Shown here in pieces: positions 52,844 to 61,923 of a DNA stretch of 64,000 nt. Within the stretch, counting starts at the first letter, position 1; every line of letters starts with the position of its first letter. The notes beneath the pieces are model-generated. The model was not told the DNA's origin. It made no database searches and saw only the letters and a program-made list of their open reading frames with translations. Where the stretch lies: NCBI RefSeq assembly GCF_048820895.1, contig NZ_JBMERQ010000006.1, positions 1-64,000 of the forward strand, in the 5' to 3' direction. The stretch is from Cribrihabitans_A neustonicus (GTDB lineage Bacteria; Pseudomonadota; Alphaproteobacteria; Rhodobacterales; Rhodobacteraceae). The translations under genes were made by a program, and so were the position numbers.

Positions 52844-53749
52844 ATGAGCGTCAAGATCGGCATTTCCCCCATCGCCTGGCAGAACGACGACCTGCCGGAT
52901 CTGACCGCAGCCTTCACCATGGAGCAGGCACTGAGCGAGGCGCGCGGGATCGGCTATACTGGCGTCGAACGCGGCCGCCGCATGCCGCAGGACACCGAGG
53001 GCCTTCGGAAATATCTGAATGAATACGGCATTTCTCTCTGCGGCGGCTGGTGCTCCGGCAGCCTGCTGGTGAACGACGTGGAGGCCGAGAAGGCCGCGAT
53101 CCGCGAACAGGTGGAACAATTCGCCGCCCTCGGCGCACCCTGCCTGGTCTATGCGGAATGTTCGAACACCGTGCAGGGCGATCGTGCGACGCCCGTGAAC
53201 AACCGCCCCAAGCTGAGCCGCGAAGAGGTCCATGGCTATGCCTTGAAACTCTCGGAGCTGGCGAAGTGGATGACGGATAAGGGGCTGCCCTTGGCCTACC
53301 ACCACCACATGGGCGCCTTCATCGAGGATCAGGAGGATATCGACTGGCTGATGGAGGCCAGCAGCCCGGAGGTGACGCTGCTCTATGACACCGGACACCT
53401 GGTGTTTGGCGGTGGTGATCTCCTCGGGACGCTCGACAAATGGGGGGACCGCATCCGCCACGTGCATTACAAGGATTTGCGGGCGGAGATTGCGGCGCAG
53501 GCACGGGCGGAGAACTGGTCCTTTCTCGATGCAGTGATCGCGGGCGCCTTCACGGTTCCGGGCGATGCCGAGGGCTCGATCGACTTTGCTGCGGTGACTG
53601 AAAAGCTGAAAGGGATGGACTACACCGGCTGGATCGTGGTTGAGGCCGAACAGGACCCGGCCAAGGTTTCGCCCTATGAAGCCTCGAAGCTGGGCTACCA
53701 AACCATCCGGGATCTGTGCAGCCGCTACGGGCTGGCGGTAGAGGCTTGA
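52844..53749 (+). CDS. iolE: Inosose dehydratase
   Basis: A 301-residue TIM-barrel lyase that removes water from scyllo-inosose. The opening VKIGISPIAWQNDDLPDL and the metal-site regions HHHMGAFIEDQEDIDWLM, LYDTGHLVFGGGD and HVHYKDLR are characteristic of IolE. It lies 100 nt after iolD. Confidence 0.9.
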   Translation: MSVKIGISPIAWQNDDLPDLTAAFTMEQALSEARGIGYTGVERGRRMPQDTEGLRKYLNEYGISLCGGWCSGSLLVNDVEAEKAAIREQVEQFAALGAPCLVYAECSNTVQGDRATPVNNRPKLSREEVHGYALKLSELAKWMTDKGLPLAYHHHMGAFIEDQEDIDWLMEASSPEVTLLYDTGHLVFGGGDLLGTLDKWGDRIRHVHYKDLRAEIAAQARAENWSFLDAVIAGAFTVPGDAEGSIDFAAVTEKLKGMDYTGWIVVEAEQDPAKVSPYEASKLGYQTIRDLCSRYGLAVEA

Positions 53750-53777
53750 AACTGTTGCGAGAACCAGGAGGCAGGGC

Positions 53778-54584
53778 ATGAGCGACTTGCTGAGAAAACC
53801 CTTCGGCACCCACGGCGAGGTGCATCGCATCACCCCTGAAAGCGCAGGCTGGCGTTACGTGGGCTTTGCCCTGCACCGCCTGCGGCCGGGCGACACGGTG
53901 GCGGAGGCAACCGGGGACCGCGAGGTGATCCTGGTGATGGTCGAAGGCAAGGCCAAGTTTACTGGCGCCGGCCGGGACTGGGGCGAGCTGGGCGAGCGGA
54001 TGAACGTCTTCGAGAAGACCCCGCCGCATTGCCTCTATCTGCCGAACGGCACGGAGTGGAAGGCAGAGGCCACCACCGATTGCACCATCGCCGTCTGCTC
54101 CGCCCCGGGCAAGGGCGGCCACGCGGCGCGCCGGATCGGGCCGGAGGGCATCACCCTCACCGAGCGCGGCAAGGGCAGCAACACCCGCTACATCAACAAC
54201 ATCGCGATGGAAGCGGAGGACTACTGCGACAGCCTGCTGGTGACCGAGGTCTTCACCCCCGCGGGCCACTGGTCGTCTTACCCAAGCCACCGCCACGACG
54301 AGGACGACTTCCCCCGGATCACCTATTTGGAGGAGACCTATTACCACCGCCTGAACCCGGCGAACGGCTTTGGCATCCAGCGGGTCTACACCGACGACGG
54401 CCAGCTCGATGAGACGATGGCAGTGGCCGATGGCGACGTGGTGCTGGTGCCGCGCGGCCACCACCCTTGCGGCGCGCCTTACGGATTTGAGATGTACTAC
54501 CTCAACGTGATGGCCGGGCCGCTGAGGAAATGGCGCTTCGTCGCCGCACCGGAGGTCGAATGGATCCTGGAGCGGGACGCCTGA
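53778..54584 (+). CDS. iolB: 5-deoxy-glucuronate isomerase
   Basis: A 268-residue cupin enzyme for the step after IolD. The metal-binding segment YPSHRHDEDDFPRITYLEE holds two His and a Glu, and GDVVLVPRGHHPCGAPYG a third His region. GAGAACCAGGAGG precedes the start. It is the last iol gene here; iolA is not in the window. Confidence 0.9.
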   Translation: MSDLLRKPFGTHGEVHRITPESAGWRYVGFALHRLRPGDTVAEATGDREVILVMVEGKAKFTGAGRDWGELGERMNVFEKTPPHCLYLPNGTEWKAEATTDCTIAVCSAPGKGGHAARRIGPEGITLTERGKGSNTRYINNIAMEAEDYCDSLLVTEVFTPAGHWSSYPSHRHDEDDFPRITYLEETYYHRLNPANGFGIQRVYTDDGQLDETMAVADGDVVLVPRGHHPCGAPYGFEMYYLNVMAGPLRKWRFVAAPEVEWILERDA

Positions 54585-54902
54585 ATTGTGGGCCAGCGTG
54601 CTTTGAGCATGGCAGGCACAGTGCAAGGCCATGCTCCGGTTGCAGCTTCTGGAAACCACCAGCTGGGACCAAGCATCTGGAGGGCCCCGCTTTTCTTAGA
54701 AGCCTTCGCGCTTCGCTCTCTGCTGCCGTTCGAACGTGATTTTGCCAGTCTAGGCCATTCGGCATGAACGGCCCTGAGCGCTGTTCAGTCACGGCTTCCA
54801 GAATGTCCGGTTTACCGGTGCGCGTGCCGCCGCATTCTTGCACAGCTCCGCGGCCTCCCCATATTTCCCTCAGTACCCTGATGTGCAGTTTGGGAGGCTA
54901 GG
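54585..54902. other. Intergenic region, nothing supported
   Basis: About 320 bp between iolB and htpX. No terminator or gene stands out; open frames on both strands lack ribosome sites. Confidence 0.45.
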
Positions 54903-55826
54903 ATGGGCTATGTGAAGACAGCGATGCTGATGGCAGCGATGACTGCGCTCTTCACGGGCGTGGGCTATCTGATCGGCGGCTCCGGCGGCGCGGTGATTGC
55001 GCTTGCCGTCGCGGCGGCAATGAACGCCTTCACCTGGTGGAACTCGGACCGCCTGGTCCTGCGCATGCACAATGCCCAGCCGGTGCCCCCCGGCGACCGG
55101 ATGGGCCTTCACGCCTTGACCGCCAAGCTTGCGCGGAATGCGAACCTTCCCGTGCCCAAGGTCTATCTGATCGACACGCCGCAGCCCAATGCCTTTGCCA
55201 CCGGCCGCAATCCCGCAAATGCCGCTGTCGCGGTGACCTCTGGCCTCGTGCGCAGCCTGTCGCGGGAGGAACTGGCCGGAGTAGTCGCCCACGAGTTGGC
55301 ACATATCCGCAACCACGACACCGCGATCATGACCGTCACTGCGACCTTCGCCGGGGCGATTTCGATGCTGGCCAATTTCGCGCTCTTTTTCGGCGGATCG
55401 CGGGAGCGGATGGGGCTCATCGGCACACTCCTGATGATGTTTCTCGCCCCCATGGCGGCGGCGCTGGTGCAAATGGCCATCAGCCGGACGCGGGAATATG
55501 CCGCCGACAAAGCTGGAGCCGAGATCTGCGGCCAGCCGCTTTGGCTGGCCTCGGCGCTGGAGAAGATTGCCTTGGGCGCCGCCCGGATCGACAACCACGC
55601 GGCCGAGCGCAACCCGGCGACAGCACATATGTTCATCATCAACCCGCTGCACGCGCATAAGCACGACAATCTCTTCGCGACGCATCCCGCGACCGAGAAC
55701 CGGGTGGCCGCGCTTCGGGCAATGGCGGCGCAGCACGGAAGCGCCTCGAGCCCCGCCGGCCGGCCCGGTCACCAGAGTGCCGCTTCCCAGGCTCGGAGAC
55801 GCGGTCAAGCCGGGCCTTGGGGTTAA
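54903..55826 (+). CDS. htpX: M48-family zinc protease HtpX
   Basis: A 307-residue membrane protease for quality control of inner-membrane proteins. Two N-terminal helices are followed by the zinc motif HELAH (130-134), two further hydrophobic stretches and the third ligand Glu in SRTREYAADKAGAEI. GGAGG upstream supports the start. The C-terminal 30 residues are Arg/Gly/Ser-rich. It is a stand-alone gene with a terminator after it. Confidence 0.9.
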   Translation: MGYVKTAMLMAAMTALFTGVGYLIGGSGGAVIALAVAAAMNAFTWWNSDRLVLRMHNAQPVPPGDRMGLHALTAKLARNANLPVPKVYLIDTPQPNAFATGRNPANAAVAVTSGLVRSLSREELAGVVAHELAHIRNHDTAIMTVTATFAGAISMLANFALFFGGSRERMGLIGTLLMMFLAPMAAALVQMAISRTREYAADKAGAEICGQPLWLASALEKIALGAARIDNHAAERNPATAHMFIINPLHAHKHDNLFATHPATENRVAALRAMAAQHGSASSPAGRPGHQSAASQARRRGQAGPWG

Positions 55827-55875
55827 ACACGCTCTTGCCCTGTCTGTTTAGCCGAGTGGCGATCAAAGGAGGCTT

Positions 55876-55927
55876 CCCGCGGGGCGGGCTTTTGAACGGC
55901 CACCTCGGTCGGTGACCGGCCGTTTTC
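55876..55927. terminator. Terminator region between htpX and merR-type gene
   Basis: A short CCCGC/GCGGG hairpin followed by CTTTT is directly followed by AACGGCC/GGCCGTT, an extended stem ending in TTTT. The two convergent genes may share it. Confidence 0.6.
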
Positions 55928-55966
55928 GTTGGGGCTGACCTTGGCTGCACCTCGCTTAGACGGCAG

Positions 55967-56422
55967 CTATTCGGTGCCCTCTACTGCCGGCTTTGACGCT
56001 GCAGGCCCCTCACTGAGAACATCAAGCAGCGGGCAGTCAGGTGTGTCGCCGCCGGAGCACCGCGAGACGGTATCCGAGAGAATGGTCTCGATTGCCTGGA
56101 GATCGCGGATCTTGGCACGGACGACATCGAGATGATGCCGGCCCATCCGCTCGACCTCGGCGCAGGTGTGGCTGCCGCGGCCGACCAGTGAGAGCAGGCC
56201 GCGAGTTTCCTCCATGGTAAAGCCGAGATCGCGTGCCCGCATCACGAAGTTCAGCCGCTCGACATGGGCCGTCCCGTAGCGGCGGTGGCCGGACGAAGTG
56301 CGCGGCGGGTCGGGCATCAGGCCAACGCTCTCGTAGTAGCGGATCGTCTCGAGATTGCAGCCGGTGAGCCGGGCAAGGTCGGAGCGCTTCAGGCCGCTCG
56401 CGGGGGTATTATCGCCTGCCAT
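55967..56422 (-). CDS. MerR-family metal regulator with MerR-like cysteines
   Basis: A 151-residue MerR regulator: HTH with SDLARLTGCNLETIRYYE, a dimer helix and a metal-binding end. The cysteines in SHTC, SRCSGG and DCPLLDVL match the three that bind Hg(II) in MerR. It is divergent from the flavoprotein operon, whose promoter has the 19-bp spacer MerR proteins require. Start at 56422, from the family N-terminus; the frame is open to 56503. Mercury is the best guess, but other soft metals are possible. Confidence 0.83.
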   Translation of the reverse strand: MAGDNTPASGLKRSDLARLTGCNLETIRYYESVGLMPDPPRTSSGHRRYGTAHVERLNFVMRARDLGFTMEETRGLLSLVGRGSHTCAEVERMGRHHLDVVRAKIRDLQAIETILSDTVSRCSGGDTPDCPLLDVLSEGPAASKPAVEGTE

Positions 56423-56433
56423 CAGATATCCTC

Positions 56434-56464
56434 TTGAACCTGTAGCTGCTGCAGACCCTATCTT
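56434..56464 (+). promoter_or_regulatory. MerR-type promoter with 19-bp spacer
   Basis: TTGAAC (56434-56439) and TATCTT (56459-56464) are 19 bp apart. The spacer contains an imperfect dyad around CTGTAGCTGCTGCAG. Over-long spacers with a central dyad are the hallmark of promoters that MerR proteins activate by DNA distortion. Confidence 0.75.
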
Positions 56465-56496
56465 GCCGGTTACCACTACGCAACGGGGCAAAAACG

Positions 56497-56703
56497 ATGA
56501 CAACAGATAGGATCGGAACGCAGTTCCCCGCCCCCGAGGGCGCAGACAGCGTTCAGACGGCAGCGATGGCGCTGAGGGCGGGGCTCACCTACGAGGAGCC
56601 GGGTATCACGATCATGCTTTACCTCACGACGGTCGAGGGACTGAAGCTTGCCGCCCGGACCTTCGAGAAGGACGTGGCCGCGCTCGGCTGCTGCGCCGGG
56701 TAG
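56497..56703 (+). CDS. Small protein of a MerR-regulated operon
   Basis: A 68-residue cytosolic protein that ends in ALGCCAG, with two neighbouring Cys suited to metal binding. It is the first gene after the MerR-type promoter. No family is recognised with confidence. Confidence 0.6.
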   Translation: MTTDRIGTQFPAPEGADSVQTAAMALRAGLTYEEPGITIMLYLTTVEGLKLAARTFEKDVAALGCCAG

Positions 56704-56707
56704 CGCC

Positions 56708-57070
56708 ATGAGCGAAAGACCTAAGCGCGATCTCCTCGGCTCAACCCGCAGCACCGTCCTCGCGTGGTGGCTGCCCATCGGCGCAATGGTTCTGGCGATC
56801 CCGCTGCCCGATGGTTCCAAGATGGTCATCTGGCTGCTAGCATTGGCTTGGATGGGCGGCGCCTGCCTGCTGAACGCCCGGCGCTGCGGCCGTGTGCACT
56901 GCCGCTACACCGGGCCCTTCCTGCTGGCGATGACGCTGCCAGTGCTGGGCCACGGCACCGGCCTAGTGCCGCTGGGCGAAGAGGGCTGGCTTTGGCTCGG
57001 TCTCGCGACCGGCGGCGGCACCGCAGCGATCTGGTGGCTGAGCGAGCGCATAAGGGGCCGATACCGCTGA
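56708..57070 (+). CDS. Four-helix membrane protein of a MerR-regulated operon
   Basis: A 120-residue inner-membrane protein with about four helices (about residues 16-32, 38-55, 66-85 and 91-107). A Cys-rich loop, CLLNARRCGRVHC, lies between helices 2 and 3. Size and Cys placement recall mercury transporters such as MerT, but it is not an obvious member. It starts 4 nt after the small protein gene. Confidence 0.65.
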   Translation: MSERPKRDLLGSTRSTVLAWWLPIGAMVLAIPLPDGSKMVIWLLALAWMGGACLLNARRCGRVHCRYTGPFLLAMTLPVLGHGTGLVPLGEEGWLWLGLATGGGTAAIWWLSERIRGRYR

Positions 57071-57117
57071 AAGCGGGAACCGGTCACAATCCGAAAAGCA
57101 TGAGGCAAGGAGCAGAG

Positions 57118-58465
57118 ATGACTGACACGCTCGATTTAATCGTCATCGGCGCCGGCATGGCCGGGATCAACGCCGCGAAAAAGTGCAGCAAGGCCGGCTG
57201 GTCCGTCGCTATTGTCGACGAGCTGCCCTATGGCGGCACCTGCGCGCTCAGGGGCTGCGACCCCAAGAAGATGCTGCGTGCCGGCGCCGAAGCGGTGGAG
57301 GCCGCGCGCCGGCTTTCCGGCAAGGGAGTCAGCGGCGCGGCCCGGATCGACTGGCCTGCGCTGATGCGGCACAAGGAGAGCTTCACGGGCCCGGTGCCGG
57401 AGAACATGGAGGCCGGGCTGAGGGAGGCCGGAGTGCAGACGCTGCACGGCCGCGCCCGCTTCACCGCCGGGGACCGGATCGAAATCGACGGCCACGGCGG
57501 GATCGCCTTCCGCCACGCGCTGATCGCCACCGGAGCCAGGCCGCGGGTGCTGGAAGCCCCCGGCGCCGAGCGGCTGATCGACAGCACCGGGTTCTTGAAA
57601 CTCAAGGATCTGCCCCAACGGATCGTCTTTGTCGGCGGCGGCTACATCTCCTTTAAGTTCGCGCATATCGCGGCCCGGGCGGGGGCACAGGTGACGATCC
57701 TCGACCGCGGCGCGCGGCAATTGAAGAAGTTCGACCCCGACCTCGTCGGCATGCTGACAGAGCGCAGCCGCGCCGCCGGGATTGAGATCGTGGCCGAGGC
57801 TGCGCTTGAGCAGATCGAGGATGCGGATGGGGCGCACCGCGTGGTCTACCGGAAGGCCGGGGAGAGCCACACCATTGAGGCCGATCTCGTCGTTCACGGA
57901 GCGGGCCGGGTGCCCGCCATCGGCCATCTCGACCTCGCCGCTGCCGGCATCGAAGCCGAGAACGGCGGCGTGAAGGTGACGCCCTGGCTGCAATCACCGT
58001 CGAACCCGCGCATCTACGCCGCTGGTGACGCCGCCGCCTCGGCCGGCAAGCCGCTGACCCCGGTGGCGGTCTTCGAAGGCAAGATCGCCGCCTCGAACAT
58101 GCTGAAAGAAAAAGCGCACCGAACCGGACTACACCGGCGTGCCGAGCGTGGTCTTCACCATTCCGGAGCTTGCACGGGTCGGCCTGCTCGAGGAGGAAGC
58201 GCGCGACAGGGGCGAGGTCGAGGTGAGCTTCACCGATACTTCGGGCTGGTTCTCGCAAAAGCGTCTCGGCGAAAGTCACGCCGGTGCGAAGATCATCACC
58301 GGCAAGGATGGCCAAATCCTCGGCGCGCACATGTTCGGCCCGGATTACGGCGAACTGATCAACGTCTTCTCTCTGGCGATCAAGCTGGGACTGACGGCGG
58401 CCCAGGTGAAGTCGATGCCGGCGGCCTACCCGACGGTGGCGTCCGATCTCGGATCGATGTTCTGA
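57118..58465 (+). pseudogene. Mercuric/glutathione-reductase-like flavoprotein, frameshifted
   Basis: A pyridine-nucleotide-disulfide reductase of about 448 residues. FAD motif GAGMAG, redox Cys pair GGTCALRGC (Cys42, Cys47), NAD(P) motif GGGYIS and FAD motif IYAAGDAAA are present, as is the dimer domain (VVFTIPELARVGL, then AYPTVASDLG). No N-terminal metal-binding domain. In the five-A run at 58109-58113 one A too many shifts the frame; removing it gives LKEKRTEPDYTGVPSVVF without a break. It could be a true mutation, a sequence error or slippage at the A run. The C-terminal catalytic Cys pair of MerA is not seen. Confidence 0.78.
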
Positions 58466-58914
58466 TGGAGGCGCGGCCTTTCGCAACTTAATGCTCCGGC
58501 GCCGGCATAGGGCCAGTCGTGCCGCTCAGCCCGGGACATGGTCGCGGTATGCCGCGGGCGCAGCGGAATTGACCCGGCTGGCGGTCTTGTGTTGCTTGCC
58601 GCGGTCTAGCGGCCTGATGTGATGCCCCTAGGCCGCGGTCGCCACGCTACGGTGCAGGGGGGGGCGGGTCGACCCCAATGCACCGATGGCTGCGGCGTAC
58701 CCAGCGTCAGGGAAGCGCAGCGAGCCGGCTGTGCGGAGCTGCATAGATTGCCCCGCCATGATTCCTGCGGGCGATCCGTTCGCCGTAGTTTTTAAGGCAC
58801 CTCATCTTCGCCTCGGCCCGTCAGTTCGCTGCGATCCCAATCCTCCGTTTTCTTAAACATAACAGCTGACCGCATCAGTGGGGGGAGGATCACAGTACCG
58901 CGTGAAATATTTTA
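58466..58914. other. Intergenic region before the Rieske operon
   Basis: About 450 bp with no gene. AT content rises near 58850-58915. The promoter of the Rieske operon should lie here; the palindrome at 58915-58928 is its most visible element. Confidence 0.45.
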
Positions 58915-58928
58915 TTTGAGCGCTCAAA
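58915..58928. promoter_or_regulatory. Perfect palindrome TTTGAGCGCTCAAA, probable operator
   Basis: A 14-bp perfect palindrome 42 bp before the Rieske oxygenase start, in a local AT-rich stretch. Such symmetric sites with TTGAGCGCTCAA cores suit TetR- or LacI-type repressors. No regulator gene is next to it in the window. Confidence 0.6.
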
Positions 58929-58970
58929 CAAGGAATGCTATTGGTTCTTGCCAGAGGGAAGGAGACCCAG

Positions 58971-60176
58971 ATGAAGGACGACGTGCTGTTTCAGTCTGAT
59001 CCCAGGGCGGGCCGAACCGGATTGCCCGCGTGGAGCTATACCAATCCGGAGCTTCTGGAGGAGGAAAAGGAGCTTTTGTTCCGGCGGCACTGGCAATTGG
59101 TTTGCCATGTGAACGACGTGCCGGAACCCGGTGATTTCATGGCCGCGGATTTCACCGGCGAGCGGGCGCTGGTGGTGCGGGGAAAAGATGGCCGTGTGCG
59201 TGCCTTTCACAATCTGTGCCGCCACCGCGGCAGCCGGGTCGTGGCAGAGAACAAGGGCCATTGCAAAAACGCCATTATCTGCCCGTTCCACGGCTGGGCT
59301 TTCAATCTGGACGGCACCCTGCGCGGTGCGGCCCGGCCCGAGACGCTGCCGGACCTTGATCCGGTGGAATGGGGCCTGAAGCCGGTAGAGATGGACATCT
59401 GGCACGGGTTTGTCTTTGTCCGCTTCAAGCCTGGGCCGCAGCCTGCCGTGTCCGAAGTGATGGCGCAGTTCGAAGAAGAGCTGGCCCCTTATGGCCTGGC
59501 GGAGCTGCTCCCCGACGGAAACGGGATCAGCATCACTGAGATTGCCGCCAACTGGAAATGCGTCCGAGATGTCGACAACGAGGGCTATCATGTGCCGCTG
59601 GCGCACCCCGGCCTGCATGACCTGTTCGGCGGCCACTACGAGGACCAGCCGTTCAGGAATGGCGCCTCGCGGTCTTTTGGCGGCTTTCGTCCCGGTGACG
59701 GCCGGCTGTGGAGCGTGCGCAACTACAAGAAGCTGCTGCCAAAGGCCGAAGCGCTGGACGAGGAACATCAGGCAGCCTGGCTCTACCTGGGGGTCTTTCC
59801 CAACCTGGTGTTCGGGATCTATCCGGACTCGGTGATCTTCTACCACGAATTTCCGGTGGAAAACGGCCGAACCATCCAGCGCGCCGCCTGCTACAAGCGC
59901 CCGGCAGAGGACCGGCAGCTGCGCGCCGCCCGCTACCTCAGCGGACGGATCGACCGGATCACCTCGAAAGAGGATGAACAGCTGATCGAATGGTGCTGGG
60001 AAGCGGCCTTTTCCAGCGGCTATGATGGTGTGATCCTGTCGGATCTGGAGCACGGTGTGCGCAGTTACCACGACGAGCTGCGCAAGCTGTTCCCGGTTTT
60101 GGATTATGACGAGCCGGAGCCAGGGCAGCTGATGGTCCGCAACGCAGTACTTCTTGCGCAGCAGGGCGGCGCATGA
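58971..60176 (+). CDS. Rieske-type oxygenase, alpha subunit
   Basis: A 401-residue ring-hydroxylating-dioxygenase-type protein. The Rieske 2Fe-2S ligands are Cys83, His85, Cys104 and His107 (CRHRG and CPFHGW). The catalytic iron site is in DVDNEGYHVPLAH. Size and linkage to a Pot-type importer resemble oxygenases acting on quaternary amines (glycine betaine, carnitine, proline betaine). The reductase partner is not in the window. GGGAAGGAG precedes the start. Confidence 0.85.
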   Translation: MKDDVLFQSDPRAGRTGLPAWSYTNPELLEEEKELLFRRHWQLVCHVNDVPEPGDFMAADFTGERALVVRGKDGRVRAFHNLCRHRGSRVVAENKGHCKNAIICPFHGWAFNLDGTLRGAARPETLPDLDPVEWGLKPVEMDIWHGFVFVRFKPGPQPAVSEVMAQFEEELAPYGLAELLPDGNGISITEIAANWKCVRDVDNEGYHVPLAHPGLHDLFGGHYEDQPFRNGASRSFGGFRPGDGRLWSVRNYKKLLPKAEALDEEHQAAWLYLGVFPNLVFGIYPDSVIFYHEFPVENGRTIQRAACYKRPAEDRQLRAARYLSGRIDRITSKEDEQLIEWCWEAAFSSGYDGVILSDLEHGVRSYHDELRKLFPVLDYDEPEPGQLMVRNAVLLAQQGGA

Positions 60177-60182
60177 TTGCAA

Positions 60183-60206
60183 GCGCCGCCAAGGTTTTGG
60201 CGGCGC
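60183..60206 (+). other. Stem-loop between oxygenase and transporter genes
   Basis: GCGCCGCCAA pairs with TTGGCGGCGC over 10 bp around a 4-nt loop. It starts 7 nt after the oxygenase stop; no T run follows. It may lower expression of the transporter or stabilise the oxygenase message. Confidence 0.6.
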
Positions 60207-60234
60207 CTCCCAAACGGGGCAGGAGGAGCCAGGG

Positions 60235-61092
60235 ATGCTAACCGGAGAGAGGCGCCAGGGCCTCGTGCTGATCAGCCCGACTTTGCTTTATTCGCTGCTT
60301 ATGCTGGCCGCACCGCTGGTGATGGTGACGGCCTTCAGCTTCTGGACCCAGGACTATCTGGAGCTCGATACCACCTTCACCCTGAACAACTACCGCGAAG
60401 CCTGGACCAAGCCGATCTACCGCGCCTTGCTGCTGCGTTCGCTGAAGATCTCGCTGATCGTCACACTGGTGACCGTGGCGCTGGCGTTTCCGATCGCCTA
60501 TTACCTGTCCTTTCACGTCAAACAGCGCAAGGCGCTGTGGCTGTTCCTGATCACCGTGCCGTTCTGGACCAGCTATCTGCTGCGGGTGTTCCTGTGGAAG
60601 GTGATCCTCGGCTACAACGGCGTGCTGAACACCGCATTTACCGGGTTGGGCATCATCGACGAGCCGCTGACCTTCCTGCTGTACAATGCCAACGCCGTGG
60701 TGCTGACCCTGGCGCATGCCTGGGCGCCTTTTGCGATCCTGCCGATTTTCGTGGCTCTGGAGAAAATCGACCGCTCGCTGCTGGAGGCCGCAGAGGACCT
60801 TGGCGACGGGCCGGTGCGGCGGTTCTTCCGCATCACCCTGCCGCTGGCAATGCCCGGCGTCATTGCCTCCACCCTGATCGTGCTGATCCCGACCATCGGC
60901 GATTTCATCACTCCGAAGCTGGTCGGCGGCACGGACGGGCTGATGATCGCAAATATGATCCAGATACAATTCGGCAAAGCGAACAATGCGCCGCTCGGGG
61001 CTGCGCTGGCGATCACTTCGATGCTGATCGTGGCCAGTATCAGCGCGGTGATTTTCCTCGTCGGCAAACGGTTTGGAGGCAAGGTGCAATGA
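60235..61092 (+). CDS. Pot-type ABC permease (PotB-like)
   Basis: A 285-residue permease with about six helices. The coupling loop LLEAAEDLGDGPVRRFFRIT has the EAA motif. AGGAGGAG selects this start. Together with the next two genes and the binding protein it forms the second polyamine/amine importer in the window. Confidence 0.87.
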   Translation: MLTGERRQGLVLISPTLLYSLLMLAAPLVMVTAFSFWTQDYLELDTTFTLNNYREAWTKPIYRALLLRSLKISLIVTLVTVALAFPIAYYLSFHVKQRKALWLFLITVPFWTSYLLRVFLWKVILGYNGVLNTAFTGLGIIDEPLTFLLYNANAVVLTLAHAWAPFAILPIFVALEKIDRSLLEAAEDLGDGPVRRFFRITLPLAMPGVIASTLIVLIPTIGDFITPKLVGGTDGLMIANMIQIQFGKANNAPLGAALAITSMLIVASISAVIFLVGKRFGGKVQ

Positions 61093-61922
61093 AACCCGCC
61101 CTGAAAACGCTTTCGGCCAAGTGGCTGGCAGTCTACGCGGTTGCCTACATGGTGTTCCTGTATGCGCCGGTGATCCTTCTGCCGATGTTCGCCTTCAACG
61201 ATGCCACTATCATCTCCTTTCCCCTGAGCGGCTTCACGACACAGTGGTTCGAGGTGCTGTGGCAGACCGAAGCGCTGCATGGCGCGGTGCGGAATTCGCT
61301 GATCGTCGGCCTGTCTTCGGCGGTGCTGAGCACCATCCTCGGCGCCTGCGCGGCGCGGGCTGCAGCGCGCTACCGGTTTCCCGCCAAACGCGGCATCATG
61401 AGCTTCATCATGCTGCCCCTTGTCCTGCCGGAGATCATCGTGGCGGTGGCCCTGCTGGTTCTGCTGATGCAGCTGGGCATGCCGCTGTCGCTGGCCACCG
61501 TGGTTCTGGGGCACGTGCTGATCTGCACGCCGTTTGCCATCGCCATTCTGAGCTCAGCCTTTCAGGGGCTGGACCAGAGCCTGGAGGAAGCCTCCTATGA
61601 CCTGGGCGAAGGCCGCTGGGGCACTTTCCGCCGCGTGGTTCTGCCCCTGGTCATGCCGGGCATCGTGTCCAGCCTGCTGATCACCTTCACCATTTCGCTG
61701 GATGAGTTCATCATCGCCTTCTTCTTGACCGGAACGGAGGTCACGCTGCCAGTCTACATCTGGAGCCAGCTACGCTTCCCTGGCAAGCTGCCGTCGGTGA
61801 TGGCGCTGGGGACCATCCTGCTGGTTCTGTCCGTCCTGCTCCTGATCCTGGCCGAGTGGTTCCGCCGCCGCGCCGCGCGGAATCAGGGTCTCGAAGCAAC
61901 AGCCACCGGAGGATTTGCCTGA
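61089..61922 (+). CDS. Pot-type ABC permease (PotC-like)
   Basis: A 277-residue second permease with EAA loop SLEEASYDLGEGRWGTFRRV. The start ATG overlaps the previous stop by 4 nt. The frame is open far upstream, but that part lies inside the neighbour gene and is not coding. Confidence 0.87.
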   Translation: MKPALKTLSAKWLAVYAVAYMVFLYAPVILLPMFAFNDATIISFPLSGFTTQWFEVLWQTEALHGAVRNSLIVGLSSAVLSTILGACAARAAARYRFPAKRGIMSFIMLPLVLPEIIVAVALLVLLMQLGMPLSLATVVLGHVLICTPFAIAILSSAFQGLDQSLEEASYDLGEGRWGTFRRVVLPLVMPGIVSSLLITFTISLDEFIIAFFLTGTEVTLPVYIWSQLRFPGKLPSVMALGTILLVLSVLLLILAEWFRRRAARNQGLEATATGGFA

Positions 61923-61923
61923 C

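Noticed and set aside
54502..54843. 113-codon minus-strand frame after iolB
   Set aside because: Overlaps the iolB end in antisense and has no ribosome site or known motif.
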